NCBI RefSeq assembly: GCF_039522165.1
Contig: NZ_BAAADE010000002.1
Span: 62,001-126,000, forward strand
Direction: 5' to 3'
From: Paenochrobactrum glaciei
GTDB taxonomy: Bacteria > Pseudomonadota > Alphaproteobacteria > Rhizobiales > Rhizobiaceae
DNA length: 64,000 nucleotides
Below the pieces are notes generated by a model. That model was not told the DNA's origin, ran no database searches, and saw only the letters and a list, made by a program, of their open reading frames with translations. Shown one piece after another: positions 42,041 through 49,886 of the stretch (position 1 is its first letter; each line of letters starts with the position of its first letter). The translations under genes were made by a program, and so were the position numbers.

Positions 42041-42688
42041 ATGGTAAAAAGCAGCCCCCCGCAGACAGTGTCCCCGAAAAGGCCGGATTTTAGCGGTAAA
42101 AATATCGCTGAAATGGCGGAAATCTTGCAAAATACCGCTTTTGGCGGTGAAAAAACAAAAGCATTGCCGCCGGTGGAGCAATGGTCGCCTGATTTTTGCG
42201 GCGATATTGATATGGAGATTCGTGCCGACGGCAGCTGGTTTCATGAAGGTTCACAGATTAACCGCAAGGAAATGATCAGGCTCTTTGCCGGTATTTTGCG
42301 CAAAGATGAGGATGGTAAAACCTATCTGGTAACGCCCGTTGAAAGGGTTGGCATCACTGTAGAGGATGCGCATTTTCTTGCCGTTGAAATGTGTGTTTTG
42401 CCTGATCAGACCTTATGTTTTCGCACGCAACTGGATGATTATGTTGAGGCAGATATAAATCATCCGCTGCGTTTTGAAATTGATGCTGCAACCGGCGGTG
42501 TGAAACCCTATATCAATGTGCGCGGACGGTTGGAAGCGCGCCTGACCCGCGCATTGACCTATGATTTGATGGCTTTGGGCGAAGAGGCGCAAGTGGATGG
42601 CGAAGCCATGTTTGTTATCCGCTCTGGTCGCGTTACTTTTCCCGTGATGACAATGCGTGACCTAGAACGCCTGTCAGCAGAATTATAA
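42041..42688 (+). CDS. DUF1285 family protein
   Basis: Conserved 215-residue protein of unknown function (DUF1285), common in proteobacteria. Family features are WSPDFCGDIDMEIRADGSWFHEGSQINRKEMIRLFAGILRKDEDG, the motif YLVTPVERVGITVEDAHFLAV and PYINVRGRLEARLTRALTYDL. No signal peptide or membrane helix. It is first in an operon with the CoA-type Nudix hydrolase (34 bases later) and cca, and divergent from moxR. Function cannot be stated. Confidence 0.85.
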   Translation: MVKSSPPQTVSPKRPDFSGKNIAEMAEILQNTAFGGEKTKALPPVEQWSPDFCGDIDMEIRADGSWFHEGSQINRKEMIRLFAGILRKDEDGKTYLVTPVERVGITVEDAHFLAVEMCVLPDQTLCFRTQLDDYVEADINHPLRFEIDAATGGVKPYINVRGRLEARLTRALTYDLMALGEEAQVDGEAMFVIRSGRVTFPVMTMRDLERLSAEL

Positions 42689-42722
42689 GCGGCAGGATGA
42701 CAAGCGGATTGAATGTTTGAGT

Positions 42723-43370
42723 ATGAATGATTTGAGCGAAAAACAAGAATTTAAATTGCCTGATTATAGCGCTGCCGGTTTTGCTGAGCGGGCGCGTGGC
42801 TTTTTGCCTGAAAATGAAGTGCCGTCCGGTGATCATGTGCTCAATCCCGATATTGCGTCTGTTATAAGTGGCGTCAAATTGCGTGATGCTGCCGTGCTGG
42901 TGCCGGTGGTGGAGCGTGGCAATAGCACCAATGTTATTCTCACACTGCGCAATGCGGCTTTACGTAAACATTCCGGTCAGATCGCTTTTCCGGGCGGCGC
43001 GGTGGATAGCGAGGATGCCAGCATTACCGCTGCGGCTCTGCGCGAAGCGGATGAGGAAATCGGCCTGAAACCGCATTTTGCTGAAACACTGACCCAAATG
43101 CCGCGTTATTTATCCGGCAGCGGTTTTTCCATCACGCCGGTTTTGGCGATCATTGATCCTGATGCGCCCTTGCAGGCCAATCCTGATGAGGTGGCGGATA
43201 TATTTGAAGTGCCGCTGGCTTTTCTGATGAACCCTGCCAACCATAACAAGGAAAGCCGTATAATGAACGGGCGCGAAAGATTTTATTACACAATGCCCTA
43301 TCAGAAACGATTTATCTGGGGCATTACTGCCGGTATTATTCGTGGCATTTATGAAAGGCTTTACCGTTGA
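42723..43370 (+). CDS. Nudix hydrolase, coenzyme A pyrophosphatase type (NudL-like)
   Basis: A 215-residue Nudix protein with the UPF0035/CoA-pyrophosphatase signature RKHSGQIAFPGGA directly before the Nudix box (about 91-114, ending LREADEEIGL). Such enzymes split CoA or acyl-CoA into 4'-phosphopantetheine and 3',5'-ADP, limiting oxidised or excess CoA. ATG 42723 is taken as start; a TTG two codons earlier is possible. The 3' end overlaps the TTG start of cca by 4 bases, so the two are translationally coupled. Confidence 0.88.
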   Translation: MNDLSEKQEFKLPDYSAAGFAERARGFLPENEVPSGDHVLNPDIASVISGVKLRDAAVLVPVVERGNSTNVILTLRNAALRKHSGQIAFPGGAVDSEDASITAAALREADEEIGLKPHFAETLTQMPRYLSGSGFSITPVLAIIDPDAPLQANPDEVADIFEVPLAFLMNPANHNKESRIMNGRERFYYTMPYQKRFIWGITAGIIRGIYERLYR

Positions 43371-44629
43371 GCGAACCTGCACCAATAGCCCAAACATCTC
43401 TAAGCGGGGCTGAGTGGCTCAAAAATGCCGATCTGCAGAACCTGTTTCAATTGCTCAATCACAGCGGCGAAGAAGCGCGCGTTGTCGGCGGTGCAGTGCG
43501 CAATAGCCTGCTTGGAACTTCGGTTGGCGATATTGATGTGGCAACCAGCTGGAATCCACAAGAGGTGGTGAGTCAGGCTCGGGATGCCGGCTATAAGGCA
43601 ATCCCGACCGGCATTGAGCATGGCACTGTGACGGTGGTTATTAACGGCTCTGCTTTTGAAGTCACAAGTCTGCGCGCTGATATTGAAACCGATGGCCGTC
43701 ATGCCACAGTGGTGTTTGGTAAAGACTGGAAAGTGGATGCATTGCGCCGTGACTTTACCATCAATGCGCTTTACGCCACCGCTGACGGCAAGGTGATTGA
43801 TCATGTCGGAGGGCTTGCTGATATTGAAAAACGGGTGCTTCGTTTTATCGGTGATCCGCAAGAGCGCATCCGTGAAGACTATTTGCGTATCATGCGTTTT
43901 TTCCGTTTCTTTGCCTGGTACGGGGCAGGGCGTCCCGATACGGATGGCTTGAAGGCCGCAGCCCGTTTGAAAGACGGCATTCATCAATTATCTGCCGAGC
44001 GTATTTGGGCGGAGTTGAAAAAGCTGTTGGCCGCACAAGATCCGTCACGCGCTTTATTATGGATGCGACAGGCTGGTGTGTTGTCGCTCATTTTGCCGGA
44101 AAGTGAAAAATGGGGCATCGATGCCGTGCATGGTTTAGTGCAGGCAGAAAAAGACTTAGGCTGGCAGGCGGATGCTTTGCTGCGTTTGGAAAGTCTGGTG
44201 CCGCCTGATGCTGCCCGCATGAGCGAATTGGGCAAACGGATGAAAATGTCCAATGCAGAACGTGCACGATTGGAAGCATGGGCACGGCTTGAGCCGATTA
44301 AGCCTGAAACGACCGATATGCAGTTGCGCAAATTACTTTATCACACCAGCCGGCAGGCGGTGTGTGACCATATTCAACTGGCTTATGCACAAGCTCGTTT
44401 TGAAGCGGTCAATAGTGATGAAGCGATGATTAAAGCGGGTAGTTATGCGCGCTTGCTGGAAATCGCGCAAAGTTTTGAACTGCCGGTTTTTCCGGTAACG
44501 GGCAGTGATTTGCTGGAACGCGGCTTTGAAAAAGGCCCGCAATTGGGTGCCGCTCTTAAAAAGCTGGAAAAGCTTTGGGTCGCGTCTGGTTTTCAGGAAG
44601 ATCGTGAAAAACTACTGAGCCAGTTATAA
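43367..44629 (+). CDS. cca: CCA tRNA nucleotidyltransferase / poly(A) polymerase family
   Basis: Adds or repairs the 3'-CCA end of tRNAs. The 420-residue class II nucleotidyltransferase has GGAVRNSLLG (41-50) and the catalytic DxD at Asp55 and Asp57 in VGDIDVAT. RRDFTINAL and EREDYLRIMRFFRF-type motifs follow (here IREDYLRIMRFFRF), then an alpha-helical body. The start is TTG, in the sequence TTGA that also ends the Nudix gene; the protein N-terminus and operon overlap support it. It closes the DUF1285-Nudix-cca operon. Confidence 0.93.
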   Translation: MSEPAPIAQTSLSGAEWLKNADLQNLFQLLNHSGEEARVVGGAVRNSLLGTSVGDIDVATSWNPQEVVSQARDAGYKAIPTGIEHGTVTVVINGSAFEVTSLRADIETDGRHATVVFGKDWKVDALRRDFTINALYATADGKVIDHVGGLADIEKRVLRFIGDPQERIREDYLRIMRFFRFFAWYGAGRPDTDGLKAAARLKDGIHQLSAERIWAELKKLLAAQDPSRALLWMRQAGVLSLILPESEKWGIDAVHGLVQAEKDLGWQADALLRLESLVPPDAARMSELGKRMKMSNAERARLEAWARLEPIKPETTDMQLRKLLYHTSRQAVCDHIQLAYAQARFEAVNSDEAMIKAGSYARLLEIAQSFELPVFPVTGSDLLERGFEKGPQLGAALKKLEKLWVASGFQEDREKLLSQL

Positions 44630-44632
44630 GCA

Positions 44633-44672
44633 ATAAAAAAAGCCGGACTTCATAGAGGTGTCCGGCTTTTTT
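44633..44672. terminator. Bidirectional terminator between cca and hemF
   Basis: Stem AAAAAAGCCGGAC and GTCCGGCTTTTTT with an 11-base loop, between convergent stops. Confidence 0.92.
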
Positions 44673-44685
44673 CATATCAGATGCT

Positions 44686-45600
44686 TTAAGGCCATTTTAC
44701 CGCTGGTGGCATCGACGACAGGATTGAGTCGACATTGCCGCCGGTTTTCAGGCCGAATGTGGTGCCGCGATCATAAAGCAGGTTGAACTCGACATAGCGC
44801 CCACGGCGCACAAGCTGTTCATCGCGCTCTTCAACCGACCAGTCTTTGTTAAAGTTCTGGCGCACGATATGCGGATACACAACCGAGAAACCGCGCCCCA
44901 CATCACGGGTAAAGTTGAAGTCGGCTTGCCAGCCGCCCAATTCTTCCGGTGAGCCCAGTTTGTCGTAGAAAATGCCGCCAATGCCGCGATGTTCATTGCG
45001 GTGTGGCAGGAAGAAATAGTCATCACACCATTTTTTATAATGGTCGTAATCAACGGTCGCATTGTGCTTGTCGCAGATGAACTTAAACGCTTTATGGAAA
45101 GCCTGTGTGTCGGGGTCTTCCTGTGTGCGGCGATTATTCAGCATTGGTGTCAGATCCGCGCCGCCGCCAAACCATGTTTTGGTGGTGACGATCATGCGGG
45201 TGTTCATGTGCACGGTTGGCACATGCGGGTTTTGCGGATGTGCGATCAGCGAAATGCCGCTTGCCCAATAGCGCGGGTCTTCTTCAGCGCCCGGAATTTG
45301 TGCGCGAAATTCCGGTGAAAACTCACCATAGACTTCCGATACATGCACGCCGACTTTTTCAAACACACGGCCGTGCATAATCGACATGATACCGCCGCCG
45401 CCGCGACCTTCATCCTTTTGCCATGGGGTGCGCACAAAGCGTCCCGGTTCACGGTCGGACAATGGGCCTGTCAGTTCATCTTCCAGCTGTTCATAGCTTG
45501 CACAAATCCGGTCACGCAGTTCACTGAACCATTCATGTGCCAGACGCTTTTTTTCTTCGAGATCCAAGGGAAGGTTTGCAGGATCATGGGAGCTTTGCAT
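44686..45600 (-). CDS. hemF: Coproporphyrinogen III oxidase, aerobic
   Basis: Oxygen-dependent conversion of coproporphyrinogen III to protoporphyrinogen IX in haem synthesis. It has 304 residues, the usual HemF size. Motifs: PWQKDEGRGGGGIMSIMHGRVFEKVGVHVSEVYGEF, HPQNPHVPTVHMNTRMI, WFGGGADLTP, CDDYFFLPHRNEHRGIGGIFYD and RGRYVEFNLLYDRGTTFGL. Monocistronic. An inverted repeat ATTGAAT-AAGA-ATTCAAT lies just upstream of the start (45627-45644) and could be an operator for an oxygen- or iron-responsive regulator. Confidence 0.96.
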   Translation of the reverse strand: MQSSHDPANLPLDLEEKKRLAHEWFSELRDRICASYEQLEDELTGPLSDREPGRFVRTPWQKDEGRGGGGIMSIMHGRVFEKVGVHVSEVYGEFSPEFRAQIPGAEEDPRYWASGISLIAHPQNPHVPTVHMNTRMIVTTKTWFGGGADLTPMLNNRRTQEDPDTQAFHKAFKFICDKHNATVDYDHYKKWCDDYFFLPHRNEHRGIGGIFYDKLGSPEELGGWQADFNFTRDVGRGFSVVYPHIVRQNFNKDWSVEERDEQLVRRGRYVEFNLLYDRGTTFGLKTGGNVDSILSSMPPAVKWP

Positions 45601-45927
45601 GTATTTTCCTTCAAGGAACGCGTGATATTGAATAAGAATTCAATTTAATCTTTAGAGCGGTTCCCGTTAAAACGAAATCGCAGAACCGCTCGTGCTTTTT
45701 GTTATTACGCATTATCCAACGCAAAACCGGTATCCGATTGCGCTGGGAATGCTTTATCTTCATCATTTTCTAAGCAAATTATGGTTCTAAGGCCAACGAA
45801 ATTGTTCAAGTTAAGGACCGGCTGCCCCATGCTCCCCAAGAAAAGACTCGTTATTTTTGCCGAGCAGTCTTATTCTACCCTAAATTGCTCTCCATTATCA
45901 GGGTCAAGTTTGGGGGGAAGTGCTCAT
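45601..45927. promoter_or_regulatory. 327-bp intergenic region between hemF and the small conserved gene
   Basis: No gene supported. It contains the hemF promoter with the 18-bp inverted repeat ATTGAAT-AAGA-ATTCAAT at 45627-45644, then a palindromic repeat element at 45652-45757. The remaining 45758-45927 leads into the small gene; an open frame there from 45781 is not supported by a ribosome binding site. Confidence 0.5.
45652..45757. repeat. Rhizobiales-type intergenic palindromic element (RIME/Bru-RS-like)
   Basis: Two successive hairpins. The first has arms GAGCGGTTC (45655-45663) and GAACCGCTC (45683-45691) enclosing CGTTAAAACG. The second has arms GCATTatCCAaCGCAA and TTGCGcTGGgAATGC (about 45709-45753). 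The arrangement, including CCGTTAAAACG and ACGCAAAACCG, is that of short palindromic repeats scattered through Brucella, Ochrobactrum and other Rhizobiales genomes. It appears once in this window. Confidence 0.6.
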
Positions 45928-46188
45928 ATGAAAAACATTCCAGCCCGTCCGCCACTGCATGGTTTAAGGCGGCAATTGCGCGAGAATCGCGGTCAGCCCA
46001 AGCGTATGCCGAAAGACGGTTTTGTGCGCCAGACCTTCGCTTTGCCACGTGCGGAAGCGCGTGAAAAAGCACAGGAATGGTTCAAGGCTTTTCCAAAATC
46101 CGCTTATTGGACAGAAATTGAAAGCTGGTGCGAGATGCCGGATGATGTCATCCAGTTTACCATCCGCCGCTTGCCGACTGCGGATTGA
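45928..46188 (+). CDS. Small conserved alphaproteobacterial protein, unknown function
   Basis: An 86-residue protein. ATG 45928 is preceded by GGGGGGAAG at ideal spacing; the longer frame from 45781 lacks a ribosome binding site and overlaps sequence that looks non-coding. The N-terminal third is basic and Pro/Arg-rich (PARPPLHGLRRQLRENRGQPKRMPKDG). The rest is a small folded domain (FVRQTFALPRAEAREKAQEWFKAFPKSAYWTEIESWCEMPDDVIQFTIRRLPTAD). No membrane segment or known motif. I cannot assign a function. It is monocistronic with a strong terminator. Confidence 0.75.
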   Translation: MKNIPARPPLHGLRRQLRENRGQPKRMPKDGFVRQTFALPRAEAREKAQEWFKAFPKSAYWTEIESWCEMPDDVIQFTIRRLPTAD

Positions 46189-46208
46189 TATCCGCTTTAT
46201 CAGAATTA

Positions 46209-46247
46209 TAAAAAATGCCGGTGTAAAAATTTACACCGGCATTTTTA
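46209..46247. terminator. Bidirectional terminator between the small gene and the NUP-family gene
   Basis: Perfect 16-bp stem AAAAATGCCGGTGTAA (46211-46226) and TTACACCGGCATTTTT (46231-46246) with a 4-base loop. Confidence 0.95.
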
Positions 46248-46257
46248 TTGAGAGCGC

Positions 46258-47286
46258 TTATTGAGCCGCTTTAACCTGCGGAGCATCTGCCCACTTGTCC
46301 CAGTCCTTGATGATGGACTCGGCATAGGTTTTGCCAACGCGGTAAGCATTGGTAGTGGCAAGTGCAAAGCCGCCGGAATTGTCTTTGAGCGATTCAAGCG
46401 GGGTCTGGTCTTGTCCCTGACGGTCAAAGTTTGAAGCCGTGCGCAGCAAAGCAATGCGGTCAAAATCAAGAAGTTTGGCATCTGCGCCGCGCTTCAGGGC
46501 GGTCAGGGTTGCGTTATCTTCCATCTGCGATGTGCAGTAATTGGCCTTGCCGTCGGTGAAAAGGCTTACCCATTTCGCCATGGCTTCGGCAAGCTTGGTG
46601 CCGTGCCAGTAAGTGTCGCTGGAAAGCGTATCGCACTGGCCGACATGCGGTGTGCCAAGTGCTGCTTTCTGGGTGTAATGTTTGCGATATTCTTTTGCAC
46701 CGTCACCGTCGATCAGTTCGACATTTTTGGTGGTTTCAAAAGCATAATCAGCCAAAGCTGGGTTCAGCGCATAAACTTCGGAACCTGCCGACCATTTAGC
46801 TTTTTCTTCCGGTGAGTTGGCACCCAGTGGAAAGCTGTCAGTTGACCAGCCTTCAGGCGCTTCACGCAGATCAATGCGGTGATTGAGGCCGGAATTAACC
46901 GAGTATTTTGCCCAGAGTGCTGAACCGAGAGTACCCTGTTCCGGATCAACACCGGCAATACCGGCGATCAGAAAGTAAGTTTTGGTCAGGTCAAACTGGT
47001 TGCTCAATGTCACAGCTGAAATGGTGCTGGCAGCATTGGCAAGACCCATTGATGTGGTGACGTGGCAAAGACCTGCATCTGTGCAATCCACATTCGGATA
47101 TTCTGCGCTCAAGCCCGGCAGAGCGATATGTTTGGTGAATTTTTCACCATCAAGCCAAGGTTTTGCTTCCTGACCAAACATGGTGATGATCATCACTTTT
47201 GGTGCAATCTTTTCTTCTGCTTGTGCAAAGCTTACGCCCGCCAGCAAAGCACCAAGTGCAATGGAGGTGTTGAGGGTGGTTTTCAT
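46258..47286 (-). CDS. Purine nucleoside permease (NUP) family protein, periplasmic
   Basis: A 342-residue exported protein with a clear signal peptide (about 1-23, ending FAQA). The mature part belongs to the NUP family named after a yeast purine nucleoside permease, and has the nucleoside-phosphorylase-like fold. Motifs: APKVMIITMFGQEAKPWLD, LCHVTTSMGLANAASTISAV, YFLIAGIAGVDPEQGTLGSA, QCDTLSSDTYWHGT and RTASNFDRQGQ. There are no membrane helices beyond the signal, so it is not itself a permease; periplasmic nucleoside binding or cleavage is more plausible. Monocistronic; function inferred from family only. Confidence 0.85.
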   Translation of the reverse strand: MKTTLNTSIALGALLAGVSFAQAEEKIAPKVMIITMFGQEAKPWLDGEKFTKHIALPGLSAEYPNVDCTDAGLCHVTTSMGLANAASTISAVTLSNQFDLTKTYFLIAGIAGVDPEQGTLGSALWAKYSVNSGLNHRIDLREAPEGWSTDSFPLGANSPEEKAKWSAGSEVYALNPALADYAFETTKNVELIDGDGAKEYRKHYTQKAALGTPHVGQCDTLSSDTYWHGTKLAEAMAKWVSLFTDGKANYCTSQMEDNATLTALKRGADAKLLDFDRIALLRTASNFDRQGQDQTPLESLKDNSGGFALATTNAYRVGKTYAESIIKDWDKWADAPQVKAAQ

Positions 47287-47323
47287 AACTGTCTCTTTAT
47301 TTTGGGGAGGAGGAAAAGTTAAC

Positions 47324-47779
47324 TTATAATTTCAATTGTCGCATGGCTTCGCCGGTGGTCATGGCCACTGATAAAGCCAAATTGAGCGAGCGTGCATCAC
47401 CATACATCGGGATAGTCAGCCGTGCATCGGCACTTTCATGCACATCGTCCGGCACACCGGAAGATTCACGGCCAAAAAGCAAAATGTCATTATCCTGAAA
47501 CTGAAAATCCGTATAGGCCGTGCTGGCTTTGGTCGAAAGCAGGATGGTGCGCTTGTTTTCAGCTTTGCGCCAATCTTCAAAGTGCGCCCAGTCGAGATGG
47601 CGCTTGAGTGCAACTTTAGCCAGATAATCCATGCCGGAGCGTTTCAGCGAGCGATCAGACAGGTCAAAACCTGCGGGCTCAATCACGTCCACGATAAGGC
47701 CGAAACAGGCCGCCATTCTCAAAATGGTGCCCGTATTGCCAGGAATATCGGGTTGGTAAAGTGCAATGCGTAAATTCAT
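47324..47779 (-). CDS. trmL: tRNA (cytidine/uridine-2'-O)-methyltransferase TrmL
   Basis: SPOUT-family enzyme that 2'-O-methylates the wobble base 34 of tRNA-Leu. The 151 residues include the N-terminal RIALYQPDIPGNTGTILRMAACF and the C-terminal knot with LLFGRESSGVPDDV and IPMYGDARSLNLALSVAMTTGEAMRQ. I start it at ATG 47779, which gives the family N-terminus MNLRIALYQP; the frame continues upstream to a TTG. It is divergent from the first ABC exporter. It lies near petABC, with the ABC pair in between. Confidence 0.92.
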   Translation of the reverse strand: MNLRIALYQPDIPGNTGTILRMAACFGLIVDVIEPAGFDLSDRSLKRSGMDYLAKVALKRHLDWAHFEDWRKAENKRTILLSTKASTAYTDFQFQDNDILLFGRESSGVPDDVHESADARLTIPMYGDARSLNLALSVAMTTGEAMRQLKL

Positions 47780-47920
47780 ATCAAGCCGGTATCGCAAATT
47801 TGAACATGAGGCAATTCACATTCTGATACTGTCCGCAGGGATATTTTCAAAGCCGATAAGGATTCGTGCTTTGTTCTTTATTTAGCTTGGAATAAATTTC
47901 TATTTATTGTAGGAAACACC

Positions 47921-49753
47921 ATGTTCAAATGGTTCGAAAACAGACTCAATCCTTATCCCGACACTCCGCCGCAGCAACCGCCGCGCGGACTGATCGCTTT
48001 TTGCCTTTTTTATTCAAGAGGCGCATGGCCGTGGCTGATGCTGATGGCCTTTTTCACCGCATTGCTGGCGATTATCGAAGTGTCGCTTTTTGCTTTTCTG
48101 GGTCACATCGTTGACTGGCTTTCCGAGCAGTCACGCGAGACATTTTTAAGCAATGAAGGCTGGCGTTTAGGTCTGATCGGCGGCGTTGTTGTAGTTTTAT
48201 TGCCAGCGGTTGTGCTGGTGCACTCGCTGTTGTTCCATCAGGCTTTGATCGGAAATTTCCCGATGCGTATCCGCTGGATGATGCATCGTTATCTGATCCG
48301 TCAGTCAATGACCTTCTTTCAAGATGAATTTGCCGGTCGTATTTCCACCAAGCTGATGCAGACAGCTTTGGCGGTGCGTGAATCGGTGATGAAGCTGTTG
48401 GATGTGCTCAACTATGTCATCATCTACTTTACCGGCACATTGATTATCGCAGCCTCTGCCGATTGGCGCATGATGATGCCGTTTGCCGTCTGGCTGGCGG
48501 TCTATATTCTGCTGCTTTATTATTTCATTCCGCGCTTGCGGGCGATTTCGCAAAGTCAGGCAGATGCGCGCTCATTAATGACCGGCCGTATTGTTGACAG
48601 CTACACCAATATTGCAACCGTTAAACTCTTCTCGCATTCCAGCCGTGAAGAAAGCTATGTGCGGGAAAGTCTTGATGCGTTTCAGGTAACCGTCAACAAG
48701 CAGATGCGTCTGATTACTGTGTTGCAGTTCCTGCTTTATCTGAGCAATTGCCTGTTGTTGCTGGCCGTTGGTGCAATCGGCATCTGGCTGTGGCTGGGCT
48801 CATTGGTCAGTGTTGGCGCGGTTGCTGTTGGTATTGGTCTGGTGCTGCGTCTGAACGGTATGGCACAGTGGATCATGTGGGAAATGACCGCATTGTTTGA
48901 AAATATCGGCACGGTTCAAGACGGTATTTCAACCCTTGCGCGTCCCCATGATGTAGTGGATGTACCGAATGCACCGCAGCTGGAGGTTAAATCCGGTGCG
49001 CTGGAATTCGATCAAATTGGTTTCCATTACGGCAAAGGCTCAGGCATTATTGAAGGTCTGTCGCTTAAAATCCGTCCCGGTGAAAAGGTCGGTTTGGTCG
49101 GACGTTCCGGTGCCGGTAAGTCCACTTTGGTCAATTTGCTGTTGCGCTTTTATGATTTGGAAAGCGGCCATATTCTGATTGATGGTCAGGATATTGCACT
49201 GGTCAATCAGGATAGTCTGCGCGGTAATATCGGTATGGTGACGCAGGATACCTCGCTGTTACACCGCTCGGTGCGCGACAATATTCTCTATGGCCGGCCT
49301 GATGCGGGTGAAGCCGCTTTGCGTGATGTTTTGGTCAAAGCACAGGCTGATCAGTTCATCCCGAATTTAAGTGATGCTGAAGGCCGCAAAGGGCTGGATG
49401 CACATGTGGGTGAGCGTGGTGTGAAGCTTTCTGGTGGTCAGCGTCAGCGTATCGCAATTGCGCGGGTGATGCTGAAAGATGCACCGATCCTGATTTTGGA
49501 CGAAGCAACATCAGCGCTTGATTCTGAAGTGGAAGCAGCCATTCAGGATAGTCTTTACACGCTGATGGAAGGCAAAACCGTGATTGCCATCGCCCACCGC
49601 TTGTCGACGATTGCCGAGCTTGATCGTCTGATCGTGATGGATCAGGGACGGATTGTTGAAGATGGCACCCATGAAGAGCTGATTGCCAAGGGCGGAATTT
49701 ATGCCAGCCTCTGGGCAAGACAATCGGGCGGCTTCTTAGGGTTCGATGCATAA
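47921..49753 (+). CDS. ABC exporter (fused permease and ATPase), first of tandem pair
   Basis: A 610-residue half-transporter of the MsbA/multidrug type. The N-terminal membrane domain has six predicted helices (about 35-320). The ATPase domain from about 360 has Walker A VGRSGAGKST, signature KLSGGQRQRIAIARV, Walker B LILDEATSALDSEVEAAIQ and H-loop AHRLST. Substrate unknown. The next gene is a clear paralogue in the same direction, so the two may form a heterodimer or be independent homodimers. A terminator hairpin between them suggests they are not always co-transcribed. Confidence 0.9.
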   Translation: MFKWFENRLNPYPDTPPQQPPRGLIAFCLFYSRGAWPWLMLMAFFTALLAIIEVSLFAFLGHIVDWLSEQSRETFLSNEGWRLGLIGGVVVVLLPAVVLVHSLLFHQALIGNFPMRIRWMMHRYLIRQSMTFFQDEFAGRISTKLMQTALAVRESVMKLLDVLNYVIIYFTGTLIIAASADWRMMMPFAVWLAVYILLLYYFIPRLRAISQSQADARSLMTGRIVDSYTNIATVKLFSHSSREESYVRESLDAFQVTVNKQMRLITVLQFLLYLSNCLLLLAVGAIGIWLWLGSLVSVGAVAVGIGLVLRLNGMAQWIMWEMTALFENIGTVQDGISTLARPHDVVDVPNAPQLEVKSGALEFDQIGFHYGKGSGIIEGLSLKIRPGEKVGLVGRSGAGKSTLVNLLLRFYDLESGHILIDGQDIALVNQDSLRGNIGMVTQDTSLLHRSVRDNILYGRPDAGEAALRDVLVKAQADQFIPNLSDAEGRKGLDAHVGERGVKLSGGQRQRIAIARVMLKDAPILILDEATSALDSEVEAAIQDSLYTLMEGKTVIAIAHRLSTIAELDRLIVMDQGRIVEDGTHEELIAKGGIYASLWARQSGGFLGFDA

Positions 49754-49760
49754 AACAACA

Positions 49761-49796
49761 GGCATCTGAGGATTTATTCTCAGGTGCCTTTTTCTT
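49761..49796 (+). terminator. Terminator between the tandem ABC genes
   Basis: Stem GGCATCTGAG (49761-49770) and CTCAGGTGCC (49779-49788, one G-T pair), followed by TTTTTCTTTT. Confidence 0.85.
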
Positions 49797-49886
49797 TTGT
49801 GCGCGATTGAGAAGAAACATCTTTACATGACCCGCCATTCTGCTTGGATAGAACCGAAAACAAATCATGAGGGGAACAGACATTTG

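Noticed and set aside
45781..45927. 49-codon N-terminal extension of the 86-residue small protein
   Set aside because: No ribosome binding site at 45781, while ATG 45928 has an excellent one; the extension has non-coding character.
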